64,000 nt of DNA from CAZRVH01 sp964603635 (GTDB lineage: Bacteria > Patescibacteriota > Gracilibacteria > Peribacterales > Peribacteraceae): positions 46,507 to 110,506 of the forward strand of contig CAZRVH010000002.1 of assembly GCA_964603635.1 (NCBI GenBank). Direction: 5' to 3'. The notes below the pieces were generated by a model. It had not been told where the DNA came from. It saw only the letters and a list, made by a program, of their open reading frames with translations, and did not search any database. Of this stretch, positions 9,142 through 18,021 are shown one piece after another (the first letter of the stretch is position 1; the number at the start of each line of letters is the position of its first letter). The position numbers and the translations under genes are program-made.

Positions 9142-9195
9142 TTGTGTGTTATTTGTTTACTTAAATATAATATCACCTTTTGTAAAGTAAGTCAA
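9142..9195. promoter_or_regulatory. Divergent promoter pair with overlapping -10 boxes
   Basis: Minus strand (M23 gene): TTGACT at 9190-9195, 17-bp spacer, TATTAT at 9167-9172. Plus strand (tsaE-HD): TTGTGT at 9142-9147, 18-bp spacer, TATAAT at 9166-9171. The two -10 hexamers share five bases, so the two polymerases cannot open this site at the same time. Confidence 0.7.
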
Positions 9196-9205
9196 TACAA
9201 CACCT

Positions 9206-10180
9206 ATGTTTGAGACCGTCAAATTGTGGCTTCCAAATGAGCAGATAACCCAATCTGCAGGGAAATCCTTGGCCAATACCCTCTATGCTTTTCCCATCAC
9301 CATTTTCCTGCGCGGAGAATTGGGGGCAGGGAAGACGACATTCTTGCAGGGTTTTGCGAAAGAACTGGGAATCGAAGGCCCTTTAACCAGTCCGACATAC
9401 GCCTTGGAACAGCAGTATCGTACGAAGAACGGCCTCCCGTTCATCCATATCGATCTCTACCGCCTCACGCCCGCGGATGCCTCTCAATTGCTTGATCAAA
9501 CGGACATATACGAAGGAATCCGCTGCGTGGAATGGGCCGATCGTCTTTCTGAGATCCCCGCGGGACTGCCGCACATTCTCATTGACCTGAAAGAACGGAA
9601 CGAAGGAAGGAGTGTGACCGTGGCGTTCAACGACATGCCCATTCCGACCGAGGAAGAAATAAAGACATGGAGAAATGAGGTGGAAACGCCGGAAAACGTC
9701 ATAGCGCATTGCGAAACGGTGAAGGAAGTAACCGATCGCATCTGCGGTCATTTCTTGGAGGAAGGAACGATCGTGCGTGCGCAAGCGGCATCAAAGGCCG
9801 CCGCCCTTCACGATTTGCTGCGTTTCATTGATTTTGAACGCGATAGGCTGGACGAAAACGCAACCTGGCGAACGATCAAGGACGCTATGCCCGGCCTGCG
9901 CCACGAGGGGGCAGCCGCGTTGCTACTGCGGCAAAAAGGATACGGGGGAATCGCGGATATCGTCGCGACGCACGGATTGGCAAACGACGGAATACGCGGG
10001 ACGCGACTGGAGCAAAAAGTCGTCTATTATGCGGATAAACGCGTTGCGCATGACACAGTCGTCACTTTGGCCGAACGTTTCAGGGAATTTGAAGAGCGCT
10101 ACGGGCGCGCGCCGGGCCCCTGGCGCGAAGAAGCGTGTTATCTGGAAAAAAACCTGTTCGGGGATGCGGTGCCCTTTTGA
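9206..10180 (+). CDS. tsaE: TsaE-like ATPase fused to an HD-domain phosphohydrolase
   Basis: Residues 1-150 are TsaE, the ATPase that supports threonylcarbamoylation of A37 in ANN-decoding tRNAs: Walker A GELGAGKTT (37-45), TSPTYALEQQY, HIDLYRL and the EWADRL segment. Residues 155-324 form an HD-type domain with His168, the pair His202-Asp203, His256 and Asp277 in order (H...HD...D). Normal TsaE is about 150 aa, so this is a true fusion without a frameshift. HD domains of this size hydrolyse nucleotides or phosphate esters; the substrate here cannot be read from sequence. No Shine-Dalgarno is seen; the leader is about 30 nt. Confidence 0.85.
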   Translation: MFETVKLWLPNEQITQSAGKSLANTLYAFPITIFLRGELGAGKTTFLQGFAKELGIEGPLTSPTYALEQQYRTKNGLPFIHIDLYRLTPADASQLLDQTDIYEGIRCVEWADRLSEIPAGLPHILIDLKERNEGRSVTVAFNDMPIPTEEEIKTWRNEVETPENVIAHCETVKEVTDRICGHFLEEGTIVRAQAASKAAALHDLLRFIDFERDRLDENATWRTIKDAMPGLRHEGAAALLLRQKGYGGIADIVATHGLANDGIRGTRLEQKVVYYADKRVAHDTVVTLAERFREFEERYGRAPGPWREEACYLEKNLFGDAVPF

Positions 10181-10183
10181 TGT

Positions 10184-10732
10184 TCAGAGGATGCCCGGTG
10201 TCACGGACCGCAGGATCAAGAAAGGAATCTCACCTGCACCGGGCCCGAATTGGGCGAGAACAAACACGCCGAGGGACGCGATCAGGAATACGAAGGAAAG
10301 CAAAAGAGTGGATGTATTTGCAAGGGCCCGTTCATACCGTCGTTCATCGGACAGCGCGTCCGCGATGCGGGTGATGAGAAAGAATTTGACGGAAACAAGC
10401 ACGAAGGCCAGCATCAGCCAAGAAAATGCGCGGGACATCGGCCCGAAAGAAGGCAGCACGGGCAACCAAGCATGGAAACAGACGTCATACAACACCCCGA
10501 ACAAAAGCACGGAAGATTCCAAGGAAAGACATTGGACATACGACGCGATCGGACGGGGCCGGGAAGAAAGCGAGCGGATCGTGAGAAAGGCATACGCCGC
10601 CAGAACGACGAGCATCCATCCGAAATTGAGGAAAACGGCGCAAAAAAACGCGCAGACGGTCGCGGCGGCGTGCATGGCCGGCACTTCGCGGAATTCGTTC
10701 CAAATCTGATGTGCATGTATTTTGGACTTCAT
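10184..10732 (-). CDS. Hypothetical polytopic membrane protein
   Basis: A 182-aa protein with about five hydrophobic segments, first at 22-48 (AATVCAFFCAVFLNFGWMLVV) and last near 143-165. It has the size and layout of small PAP2-like or prenyltransferase-like membrane proteins, but no catalytic motif that I can identify. The ATG at 10732 is 6 nt behind TATATT, a leaderless start. It ends 3 bp from the stop of the convergent tsaE fusion. Confidence 0.6.
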   Translation of the reverse strand: MKSKIHAHQIWNEFREVPAMHAAATVCAFFCAVFLNFGWMLVVLAAYAFLTIRSLSSRPRPIASYVQCLSLESSVLLFGVLYDVCFHAWLPVLPSFGPMSRAFSWLMLAFVLVSVKFFLITRIADALSDERRYERALANTSTLLLSFVFLIASLGVFVLAQFGPGAGEIPFLILRSVTPGIL

Positions 10733-10774
10733 ACGTGTAATATATTATAACACATATTTATATTATTGCAAACT

Positions 10775-12052
10775 TTACTGCCCCCTGATGACAGACCTGG
10801 CCTTGGTGATTCGCCCTGCAATTTCCGCCTCCATTCCCCTGTCCGTTGGAAGATACAAATCCACCGGCTCGGCACCGATCGGGAAGTAGTGCCCCTGGGA
10901 AATCCCTTCCAAGGTATCGTGCGGATAGACGTACCCCTTCCCGTATCCCTGCTCCGCCATGCCTTTCATCGGCGCGTTGCGGATATGGTAGGGCACTTCC
11001 AAGGAAGAGGCTGTTTCCACGAATGCCTTCGCTGCGTACATCGCGTTCTTCACGGCGTTGCTCTTCGGCGCTTGGGCGAGATAAATGCATGCGTGCGCGA
11101 GGAAGTATTCCCCTTCCGGCAGTCCGACGAATTCGAATGCGCGCCACGCATCCATCACGATTTGCAGCGCGCGGGGATCCGCGTTCCCGATGTCCTCGGA
11201 TGCGAATATCGCCATGCGGCGGAACACGAAACGAGGCTCTTCTCCGCTCGCGATCATCTTGAACAGCCACACCAACGCAGCGTCTACGTCGCTGCCTCGC
11301 ATGGTTTTGATGAACGCGGACACCGTATCGTAATGCTCCTCGCCGGTACGGTCATACCGCTTGTTCCGCTCGGCAAAAATGCGTTCGGCGTCTTTCAGCG
11401 ATACGTGGCCGCCCGCGGTCGTAACCGCAAGCTCGAGCGCGTTCAGGGCGATGCGGGCGTCGCCGTTGGCAACGTGGGCGATCTTCCTGAGGGCGTCATC
11501 GGACACCTTTACGGTGCCTTTGTACCCCTTGTCATCGCGTACCGCGCGCCGGAGAAGGGAAAGCAAATCCTGTTCGTTGAGCGCCCGCAGCAAATGGACC
11601 TGGGAACGGGACACCAACGCCGCATTCACCTCGAAGTACGGGTTTTCCGTCGTCGCCCCGATCAGGATCACGGCCCCGCTTTCCACGTACGGAAGCAACG
11701 CGTCCTGTTGAGACTTGTTGAAGCGATGGATTTCATCGATGAACAAAACGGTACGCTGTTTAAACGCCGCATGCATACGCTCGGCCTCCGCGCATACGTC
11801 TTTCAATTCCTTGATGCCGCTCATCACGGCGTTGATTTGCACGAAATGCGCATTGGTCGTTTGGGCGACGATATGAGCCAACGTGGTCTTTCCCGTTCCG
11901 GGCGGGCCGGAAAGAATGATCGATGATAACGTGTCGTGCTCGATGGCCGCGCGCAACGCGGTCCCCTCCCCGACGATATGCTCCTGCCCTACGAAATCGT
12001 GCAGTTTTTGCGGACGAAGTCGGAAAGCCAGCGGTGCGTCTGCGAAAGCCAT
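10775..12052 (-). CDS. rarA: Replication-associated recombination protein A (RarA/MgsA), AAA+ ATPase
   Basis: A 425-aa ATPase acting at stalled replication forks. Motifs: LRPQKLHDFVGQEHIVG, Walker A GPPGTGKTT, Walker B VLFIDEIHRFNKSQQD, sensor 1 LIGATTENP with the FEVNAALVSRSQ stretch typical of RarA/WRNIP1, and the C-terminal tetramerisation region with FASEDIGNADP and PYHIRNAPMKGM. Length is normal. A TATACT lies 11 nt before the start, so the leader would be only a few bases. Confidence 0.93.
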   Translation of the reverse strand: MAFADAPLAFRLRPQKLHDFVGQEHIVGEGTALRAAIEHDTLSSIILSGPPGTGKTTLAHIVAQTTNAHFVQINAVMSGIKELKDVCAEAERMHAAFKQRTVLFIDEIHRFNKSQQDALLPYVESGAVILIGATTENPYFEVNAALVSRSQVHLLRALNEQDLLSLLRRAVRDDKGYKGTVKVSDDALRKIAHVANGDARIALNALELAVTTAGGHVSLKDAERIFAERNKRYDRTGEEHYDTVSAFIKTMRGSDVDAALVWLFKMIASGEEPRFVFRRMAIFASEDIGNADPRALQIVMDAWRAFEFVGLPEGEYFLAHACIYLAQAPKSNAVKNAMYAAKAFVETASSLEVPYHIRNAPMKGMAEQGYGKGYVYPHDTLEGISQGHYFPIGAEPVDLYLPTDRGMEAEIAGRITKARSVIRGQ

Positions 12053-12295
12053 GAAAGAACCGAAGTATACAGCATCGATTCGAAAATCCTTGGCGTATCC
12101 TTATTCACTCACACACGAACGAATACCTTGCTTTAAAAGATAGAAAGGACGGATTGAACGTCATCGATGATATATTCAGGCGAATCAGCGGAAGTATCCT
12201 GGGCCTCTTCATGGCGAATGATGCGGACAACTACCTCCATGCCGCCATCGCCCTTGCTTGCCTGGGCGTCGGATTCGGAGGAAAGAAGTAAAACA

Positions 12296-12319
12296 AAAAA
12301 GCCCCTTACGGGGCTTTTT
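12296..12319. terminator. Bidirectional hairpin terminator
   Basis: AAAAAGCCCC, a TTAC loop and GGGGCTTTTT form a compact hairpin with A- and T-tracts on both sides. It closes the secreted-protein gene that starts at 13941. The 240 bp between it and rarA hold no gene that I can support. Confidence 0.85.
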
Positions 12320-12327
12320 ACAATCAT

Positions 12328-13941
12328 TTATTTAGTAACAACCCGACCAGTAATCGTCGTTACCCCCAAACTGCTTATAGTCAAATCCGAATCATATGTC
12401 CAAAGTGCCAGTGACTGCTTAGGACCAACCAGCCAGCCATCCCGACTTCGTATAGGCAAATTCTTAAAGTCTATTGTATTTATCAACTCGCCATTCAACG
12501 AAACAGAAACGGCAAAAGTGTCATCTTTGTTATCACGCACCTCGATATGAAAATCATTGTCCTTTGGCTGAAACTCAACTTTCTTCCTATTAGGAATTTC
12601 CTTTTCATCCGTGCCATTATTTTGTTCGATAGAAATGGCATCCTTGGAGCAACGAACCCAACACTCTCCATCTCCCAAAGGAATAACGAATGTAAGAATT
12701 TTGCCACCCTGCAATGATTCGACTTTCGCACGAACCGAGAAATTGCCGGTCGGAACCCTGAGAATTTGCATTTTACAAGTTCCGTTTTCGCCAACCTTAT
12801 TCATATATAGTTTTCCGTCCGGTGTCATGCCTGTTTTGCCCCAAATAGGATTGAATAATGGCGGTTCATTTGCAGCGGGTTTAAGAAGATTAATTTTTTT
12901 GCCCGTAATGGGAGGCCTTGCAACCTCCGTTGAATTTGCAACGGCACTAGGTTTGGCCGGTGCCTGAGCGGGCAATGATTGGGTCTCGCGCATGTCGGAG
13001 TCGCCTGCCATTGGAGAGGCAACGAAGACCTGATCATTTTTCTTTAATTTCTCGGCACGCTCTGCTACGAATTTCCTCCACTCTGGCCTTATTCTTTCCG
13101 CTCCATTTTCCCAAACTTGCGCATTCATTAAGTTATCGGCGCTCGCCAGTTCCACCATAACGGGATCCGTACCTTTCGCGAGATACGGAAAGCCTGCTTC
13201 GGATGCATACCGGCCGAGCGTCAGGTAGGCCCCGACGGCTTGGTTGGCCTCCTTATTGTCAGGATCGGCAGAAAGCGTATCAATCGCCTGCAAGACATTT
13301 CTGCGCTCGTCCAAGGCGACATTGATGGCACTTTTCCGACTGGCAAACTGGTTGACCGGCATGGAAAGCGCATGCTGAAGGAAAGCGATTTCGTCTTTGA
13401 TAAACCCGGGTTGCAACAGCGATGTGTCCGATTCGATCGCACGGTGTAAATCAAGGGCATCCGTAAAATTACCGCACATCTTTGCCGTTTCAAAGGCAAG
13501 TTCCCTCAAGGCGATCGTTTCTTCCTGCGAGAGGGACTTTTCCATAGAGGCCTTCAAACGCTTTAACAATTCCATGAGCATGGACGGCTTGCTTTTAGGA
13601 TCCGCCTTTTCGATATTCGCGTATGCAACGGCAAGGCGTTGCGTTCGGATTTGATCCTTCCACCCATCGATCTTTTGGCGATCGGGTTCACTGGCTGAAA
13701 GAGCGGACACGGGGGCTCCTGCAATGGGCGAAACGGGAAGCATGGTCAGCTGCTTCGCGGAATCCGGCTCTTTCGCCTGCGCGTCGCCGGGTCTGTCCGC
13801 AGACCCGCATGCCGTTGCAACCATGATGGCGATTTTACCTGCGATATTCCAAACACTTCTTGAAGAAGTTTTGGGCTCGGCATGAGCCGAAACACCATCT
13901 AATTGGTCACTGTCTGCCGAAAGTTCATTGAGTTTTTTCAT
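12328..13941 (-). CDS. Large hypothetical protein with a C-terminal LamG-like beta domain
   Basis: A 537-aa protein with a polar N-terminus, a weak hydrophobic segment near 30-46 (IAGKIAIMVATACGS), a helical middle (about 85-310) and a beta-rich C-terminal 190 aa. The C-terminal part (NFSVRAKVESLQGG ... VSVSLNGELINTIDF ... WLVGPKQSLALWTYDSDLTI) resembles concanavalin-like folds of the DUF1080/LamG kind. Function is unknown. Base composition is more AT-rich than its neighbours. The start is set by a consensus promoter placed so that transcription begins at the ATG. Confidence 0.6.
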   Translation of the reverse strand: MKKLNELSADSDQLDGVSAHAEPKTSSRSVWNIAGKIAIMVATACGSADRPGDAQAKEPDSAKQLTMLPVSPIAGAPVSALSASEPDRQKIDGWKDQIRTQRLAVAYANIEKADPKSKPSMLMELLKRLKASMEKSLSQEETIALRELAFETAKMCGNFTDALDLHRAIESDTSLLQPGFIKDEIAFLQHALSMPVNQFASRKSAINVALDERRNVLQAIDTLSADPDNKEANQAVGAYLTLGRYASEAGFPYLAKGTDPVMVELASADNLMNAQVWENGAERIRPEWRKFVAERAEKLKKNDQVFVASPMAGDSDMRETQSLPAQAPAKPSAVANSTEVARPPITGKKINLLKPAANEPPLFNPIWGKTGMTPDGKLYMNKVGENGTCKMQILRVPTGNFSVRAKVESLQGGKILTFVIPLGDGECWVRCSKDAISIEQNNGTDEKEIPNRKKVEFQPKDNDFHIEVRDNKDDTFAVSVSLNGELINTIDFKNLPIRSRDGWLVGPKQSLALWTYDSDLTISSLGVTTITGRVVTK

Positions 13942-13947
13942 AAACGA

Positions 13948-13974
13948 ATTATACTACTATTTTATAAATGTCAA
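13948..13974 (-). promoter_or_regulatory. Consensus promoter for a leaderless mRNA
   Basis: TTGACA (13969-13974), a short 15-bp spacer and TATAAT (13948-13953). Only 6 nt separate the -10 box from the ATG at 13941, so the transcript should begin with AUG. The -35 box touches the hairpin of the upstream gene's terminator. Confidence 0.75.
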
Positions 13975-14007
13975 CAGCCCGTATCCAGAAGTACTGGATA
14001 CGGGCTG
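13975..14007 (-). terminator. 14-bp hairpin after the SLH-repeat gene
   Basis: Perfect arms CAGCCCGTATCCAG and CTGGATACGGGCTG with a 5-nt loop. The T-run on the minus side is weak, so termination efficiency is uncertain. Confidence 0.6.
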
Positions 14008-14033
14008 CATTTTGATTCCTAACGCCATTTTGA

Positions 14034-15596
14034 TTATTCCCCGCGGATCGCAATCGATCGCTCGTCATTGCCGGCGGTCACTCTCAAGACCAAGGTATCG
14101 CCCGCCCGGACACGATCGTTAACGCGTACGGTCAATTGGATGGTCCTGTCGTCATCTTCCTGGATTTTCACGTCATCCCAGCGCACCTCATCGGTCTGGG
14201 TCAGCTTGCCGCCGTTACCCGCCGTGAGGAAGCTCATCGAATCGTCAAGATACGCACGGATAACGGGCTGGATGTCTTCGTTATCGTTGTTTTCCAGTCG
14301 GATGTGGAACGTGACGGTATCACCCACGCGCACGAAACTGTCGGAAGCGTCGATGGAGATATCGATATCTTCGTCTCCATCGTCATTGCCATTGCCATCG
14401 ACCTTCGTGGTCTCGGTATCGCTGTCATCGTCCGTTTCCACTTCGAGTTCGAGCGTATCGCCGTCATCGGCACCGCTATCGAGGCGGACGGTGAGAAGAA
14501 GGGTAACGGTCTTGTCCTCGCGCACTTCGACGTCGTTCCATTCGACGCGATCGGAAGAATCTTCGAATCCGTCGTCACTTGCGGAAACGAACGACGTATT
14601 CTTATCCAGGAAGGCCGTCACGTCGGTTTCCTCGTCGTCATTGCTGTTATTCGTCAATTTGATGCGATAGGTAATCGTATCGCCTTCATCCACCGGATCA
14701 TCGGTCTCCGTAATACTGACGGTGATGTCCGCGTCGTCATCGTTATCATCATCGTTATCATTGCCATGATCATCCACTTCGAGGCGGAGCGACACCTCGT
14801 CGTCATCCGTCTCAAAACGGATGCGAAGCGTATCTCCGTCGTCGGCATTGGAATCGATGCGCACTTTCAGCGTAACGGTCTCGGAATCATCTTCATCCAC
14901 TTCGATATCCTGCCATTCGATCTCGTCATCTTCGATATCCTCGCCATCATCAGAAGCGGAGACAAATTCCATATCGGAATCCAAGAAGGCATTGAGATCC
15001 GTTTCAATATCACGATTGCGATCGTTTTTGATGCGGATGGTGAACGTGACGCGGTCGCCTGGCTCCACCGTCGTATCGCTGGCGGAGACGGAAAGATCTC
15101 CATCCGTTTCGGAACCCGCTCCGGAAGGCAAACCGCTTCCCCCATTCCCGGACGTCGCTTTCGCAATCAGTTCGGTCGCCTGCGCGGACGAAAGGGGGCT
15201 CAGGATATTCGTGATGGACGCGGGAATGGCATTCCACTCATTGAGCTTCTCGATATACGGCCGGTACCAAACGCCGTCCGAAACGACCGTGACGCGCTGC
15301 GCACGCACAAGCATGGCGGCGGCTTCGATGAACGTGACGCCGTCATAGGGGCGGAACTGTCCGTTCGGATTGCCGGATACGATACCTGCGTTCCTGGCTC
15401 CGCACACGGCGGATGCGAAGGATTCGGTGCGAACGTCTGCAAAGCAGTTGCCCGCGCCTGCGGGGAAGCCTTTCGTAGCCATCAGCGCCTGCGCGAACGA
15501 GGCGCGGGACATGGTTCCCGTGTACGCCTGGGCGGTCGTCAGGACCGGCAACGCAAGGCCGAGGGTGAGTAAAAGGGAACGGATGAATGTGTGCAT
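14034..15596 (-). CDS. Secreted surface protein: SLH domain plus three acidic DUF11-like repeats
   Basis: A 520-aa protein with a signal peptide (LLLTLGLALPVLTTAQA), one S-layer-homology-like unit (about 28-140; GNCFADVRTESF, GIVSGNPNGQFRPYDGVTFIEAAAMLVRA), then three repeats of about 115 aa. Each repeat begins like DxxVxxGDxVTF and has the pattern LDxxMxFxSA, W-D/N-D-V/I and DGDTL, typical of DUF11/CARDB-like surface modules. Linkers are extremely Asp-rich. The acidic repeats suggest divalent-cation binding, and the SLH unit suggests attachment to the cell envelope; both are inferences. Confidence 0.78.
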   Translation of the reverse strand: MHTFIRSLLLTLGLALPVLTTAQAYTGTMSRASFAQALMATKGFPAGAGNCFADVRTESFASAVCGARNAGIVSGNPNGQFRPYDGVTFIEAAAMLVRAQRVTVVSDGVWYRPYIEKLNEWNAIPASITNILSPLSSAQATELIAKATSGNGGSGLPSGAGSETDGDLSVSASDTTVEPGDRVTFTIRIKNDRNRDIETDLNAFLDSDMEFVSASDDGEDIEDDEIEWQDIEVDEDDSETVTLKVRIDSNADDGDTLRIRFETDDDEVSLRLEVDDHGNDNDDDNDDDADITVSITETDDPVDEGDTITYRIKLTNNSNDDEETDVTAFLDKNTSFVSASDDGFEDSSDRVEWNDVEVREDKTVTLLLTVRLDSGADDGDTLELEVETDDDSDTETTKVDGNGNDDGDEDIDISIDASDSFVRVGDTVTFHIRLENNDNEDIQPVIRAYLDDSMSFLTAGNGGKLTQTDEVRWDDVKIQEDDDRTIQLTVRVNDRVRAGDTLVLRVTAGNDERSIAIRGE

Positions 15597-15670
15597 AGCA
15601 GTTGACTATAGTATAAAGATTAATGTTAATGCAATCTTTTTTGCGCGATACCGGCCCTATTGCTTGGTAT

Positions 15671-15694
15671 AAACAAAGAAGGCCGATGCGGCCT
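15671..15694 (-). terminator. Terminator downstream of the two-component operon
   Basis: AGGCCG, CAT loop and CGGCCT followed by TCTTTGTTT when read on the minus strand, about 90 bp past the histidine kinase stop. Confidence 0.6.
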
Positions 15695-15780
15695 CCTTTG
15701 ATCCCTTCCGTCTCGATTTTGCTCTGTGTCAAAACGAGACGTTCGCATTGTATGGGGGACCCATTAAGAGCGCATTAAGA

Positions 15781-16965
15781 TCATGAGGGCCGCCCTGCGC
15801 CGGGAAAGGCAACGGTGAACCTGCTCCCCTTCCCTTCGGCGCTCTTCACCGTCAAATCCCACCCGTGGACATCGGCGATGTTGCGCACCAGGGAAAGGCC
15901 CAGTCCGAACCCGCCGCGGGAACGCGAATCATCCACTTGGTAGAAACGATCGAAAATATGCGGAATATCCTCTTTCGCGATGCCGATGCCCGTGTCTTCC
16001 ACGACTAATCGCCCCTTCCTCAGCCCCACGGTGACCCTTCCGTCCTGCTTGTTGTATTTGATCGCGTTGGACAGGAGGTTATTGAGCACCTGACGCAACA
16101 ACGATGGATCGGCGCTGATGAGATATCCTTCGTCCAGGTCCGTATCGATCGCGATGCCCTTTTCAGCGGCCAAGGGCCTGTACCGTTCGACGACATCGCG
16201 GACAAGGGCGGACGCATCGACGGTTTCCGGATGAATGACGGATTGCTCCAGGCGGGCGATCTCCAGGAGGCGCTCGACCAGGGTGAGGACTTCCCGGAGG
16301 TCTTCCTTCGCCGACACGATGCCTTCCTTATATGACTCGGTCTTGAGTGCCAGATCCAGCGAGGAATTCAACGCGGCCAACGGCGTGCGCAACTCGTGGC
16401 TGGCATCCTGCGTGAATTGCTCGAGCTTCGTGACCATGCGCTCCGCGGGAAGAAGGCTTCGGCGCGCGAAGAAGCGTCCGACGCCGAAGGTGAGCAGGGA
16501 GATGACGACGCTCACGAACAGGTACAGGAACACGCGCGACGGGAGATCGCGGAACTGCTGGCGCTCGACGTCCGCGACCTGGATATATCCGGCAAGCTCC
16601 CCCTTGTACAGGATCTTCGTTGTCAGCACGGCATATTCTTCGTTCTGAATGCGGATGTCGGACAGTCCTTCCTGGGTCGTGAACGGGACGGATTCGAAGA
16701 TGCCCCCCTCGAACAAAACCTGCCCCTTCGCATCCGCGATGCGGACGCGGTCCCGAACCATGGGGGGTATGGACGTAATGGGAATACCCCGGCCGGGAAC
16801 GAACTGCGTGAGCACGAAGTTGGCCGTACCGAGAAGGCGGCTGCCCGTCTGACGCTGCGCACTCTGGAAATCAATGCCCAGGAAAATAAGTCCGTTCACG
16901 AGGAACAGCAAAAACACGAAGGCGGTGAATTGCAACGCGATCATGAAGCTGATCCTCTTGAACAT
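15781..16965 (-). CDS. Sensor histidine kinase
   Basis: A 394-aa membrane kinase with two membrane helices (about 8-30 and 143-165) flanking an extracytoplasmic sensor. The catalytic core shows the H-box ASHELRTPLAALNSSL, N-box NNLLSNAIKYNK, G1 VEDTGIGI and G2 GFGLGLSLV. The phospho-accepting His is in the H-box. It partners the response regulator upstream, whose TGA overlaps this ATG by one base (TGATG), so the two are translationally coupled. The stimulus is not evident. Confidence 0.93.
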   Translation of the reverse strand: MFKRISFMIALQFTAFVFLLFLVNGLIFLGIDFQSAQRQTGSRLLGTANFVLTQFVPGRGIPITSIPPMVRDRVRIADAKGQVLFEGGIFESVPFTTQEGLSDIRIQNEEYAVLTTKILYKGELAGYIQVADVERQQFRDLPSRVFLYLFVSVVISLLTFGVGRFFARRSLLPAERMVTKLEQFTQDASHELRTPLAALNSSLDLALKTESYKEGIVSAKEDLREVLTLVERLLEIARLEQSVIHPETVDASALVRDVVERYRPLAAEKGIAIDTDLDEGYLISADPSLLRQVLNNLLSNAIKYNKQDGRVTVGLRKGRLVVEDTGIGIAKEDIPHIFDRFYQVDDSRSRGGFGLGLSLVRNIADVHGWDLTVKSAEGKGSRFTVAFPGAGRPS

Positions 16966-17624
16966 CAGTCGCTGGGAATGAGATATCCCTTGCCAGGCAC
17001 GGTCTCGATGACGGACTTCCCGAGCTTACGCCGCAGGTAGGCGATGTGCACATCCACCGTTTGCGAGAACAACAGCGCGTCATTCCCTCCCCACACATGT
17101 TCGATGATGCGGGGCCTGTCTTGCGCGACTCCCCTGTTTTGCAAAAGGAAGAGGAAAAGGGCGTATTCCTTCGGCGAGAGGCTTATTTTCTTTCCCTTGC
17201 GGCGCACTTCCTGCGTATTGGCATCCAGCATCACGTCGCCGACCTGCAATTGCGGCGCCTTTTCGCTGTGCCTCCTCAGCAATGCGCGGATGCGCGCAAG
17301 GAGTTCATTCAGATCGAACGGCTTTTTCAGGTAATCATCCGCGCCGATGTTCAAGCCGTGCACGACCTCTTCCTGCTTCGTGCGCGCGGTGAGCATAAGG
17401 ATGGGCAGGTTCTTCTTGTTCTGTCGCAGCATGGAACAGATGACGTATCCGTCCATGCCCGGGAGATTGATATCCAGGATGATGAGGTCGAACTCCTGGG
17501 TCATCGCCTTCTCGAATCCATCGCGTCCGTCATGGCACACGGTCACCGCGTATGTTTCCAGTTCCAAAAACCTCCGCATGTTGTCGGCGAGCTTCTGCTG
17601 GTCCTCGATAAGCAGGATATGCAT
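16965..17624 (-). CDS. OmpR/PhoB-type response regulator
   Basis: A 219-aa regulator with a receiver domain (LLIEDQ acidic pair, phospho-Asp in LIILDINLPGMDGY, MLTART, KPFD) and a C-terminal winged helix (SPKEYALFLFLLQNRG ... VDVHIAYLRRKLG ... GKGYLI). Homology begins at MHILLIEDQ, and a TATCCT hexamer lies 6 nt before that ATG at 17624, giving a leaderless start. The longer frame to 17702 is rejected. It is the first gene of the kinase operon. Confidence 0.93.
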   Translation of the reverse strand: MHILLIEDQQKLADNMRRFLELETYAVTVCHDGRDGFEKAMTQEFDLIILDINLPGMDGYVICSMLRQNKKNLPILMLTARTKQEEVVHGLNIGADDYLKKPFDLNELLARIRALLRRHSEKAPQLQVGDVMLDANTQEVRRKGKKISLSPKEYALFLFLLQNRGVAQDRPRIIEHVWGGNDALLFSQTVDVHIAYLRRKLGKSVIETVPGKGYLIPSD

Positions 17625-18021
17625 GCGTGAAGGATACGGGAAAAAGATTAAGGGGGAATTAAGACGGGAATCAGCATTACTCGCCTCATGCATCCGAAAC
17701 AAACGGATTCTTAATCTTTTTCGCCTTCCGCTGCGGCCCCGGCCACGGGGACAGCAAAGGAACGATCGTCATTTCCTGAGGTGAGAATGTTAGGTTATAG
17801 GTGATGGGTTGTAGCTTCGGGCAATAGACTGTTTTCTATTACCTAAAACCTAAAGCCTAATTTCCAACTGAATATATTCTCAAATATCGTTATTGTGGAA
17901 TATACTCCCCGCTCATGAGCTCCGCTGCTTGCATGATAAATAGCGAAATCCGGCGTAGCGCCTAGCATCCAGGCTTATTTTACTTTTACTTCCTCATAAC
18001 TTTCCCTTCCGGCGAAGTCGG
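17625..18021. other. Gene-free region with a dispersed repeat
   Basis: Lies between the divergent response regulator and the ABC exporter. At 17790-17860 it holds an imperfect inverted repeat (TTAGGTTATAGGTGAT on the left, ACCTAAAACCTAAAGCC on the right) that is also found, diverged, at 48600-48658. A TATACT at about 17902 could serve the ABC gene. I see no credible small gene. Confidence 0.6.

Noticed and set aside
12133..12327. A 64-codon minus-strand frame between rarA and the hairpin at 12296
   Set aside because: Its start lies inside the terminator hairpin, there is no -10 box at any internal ATG and the translation resembles no protein I know.
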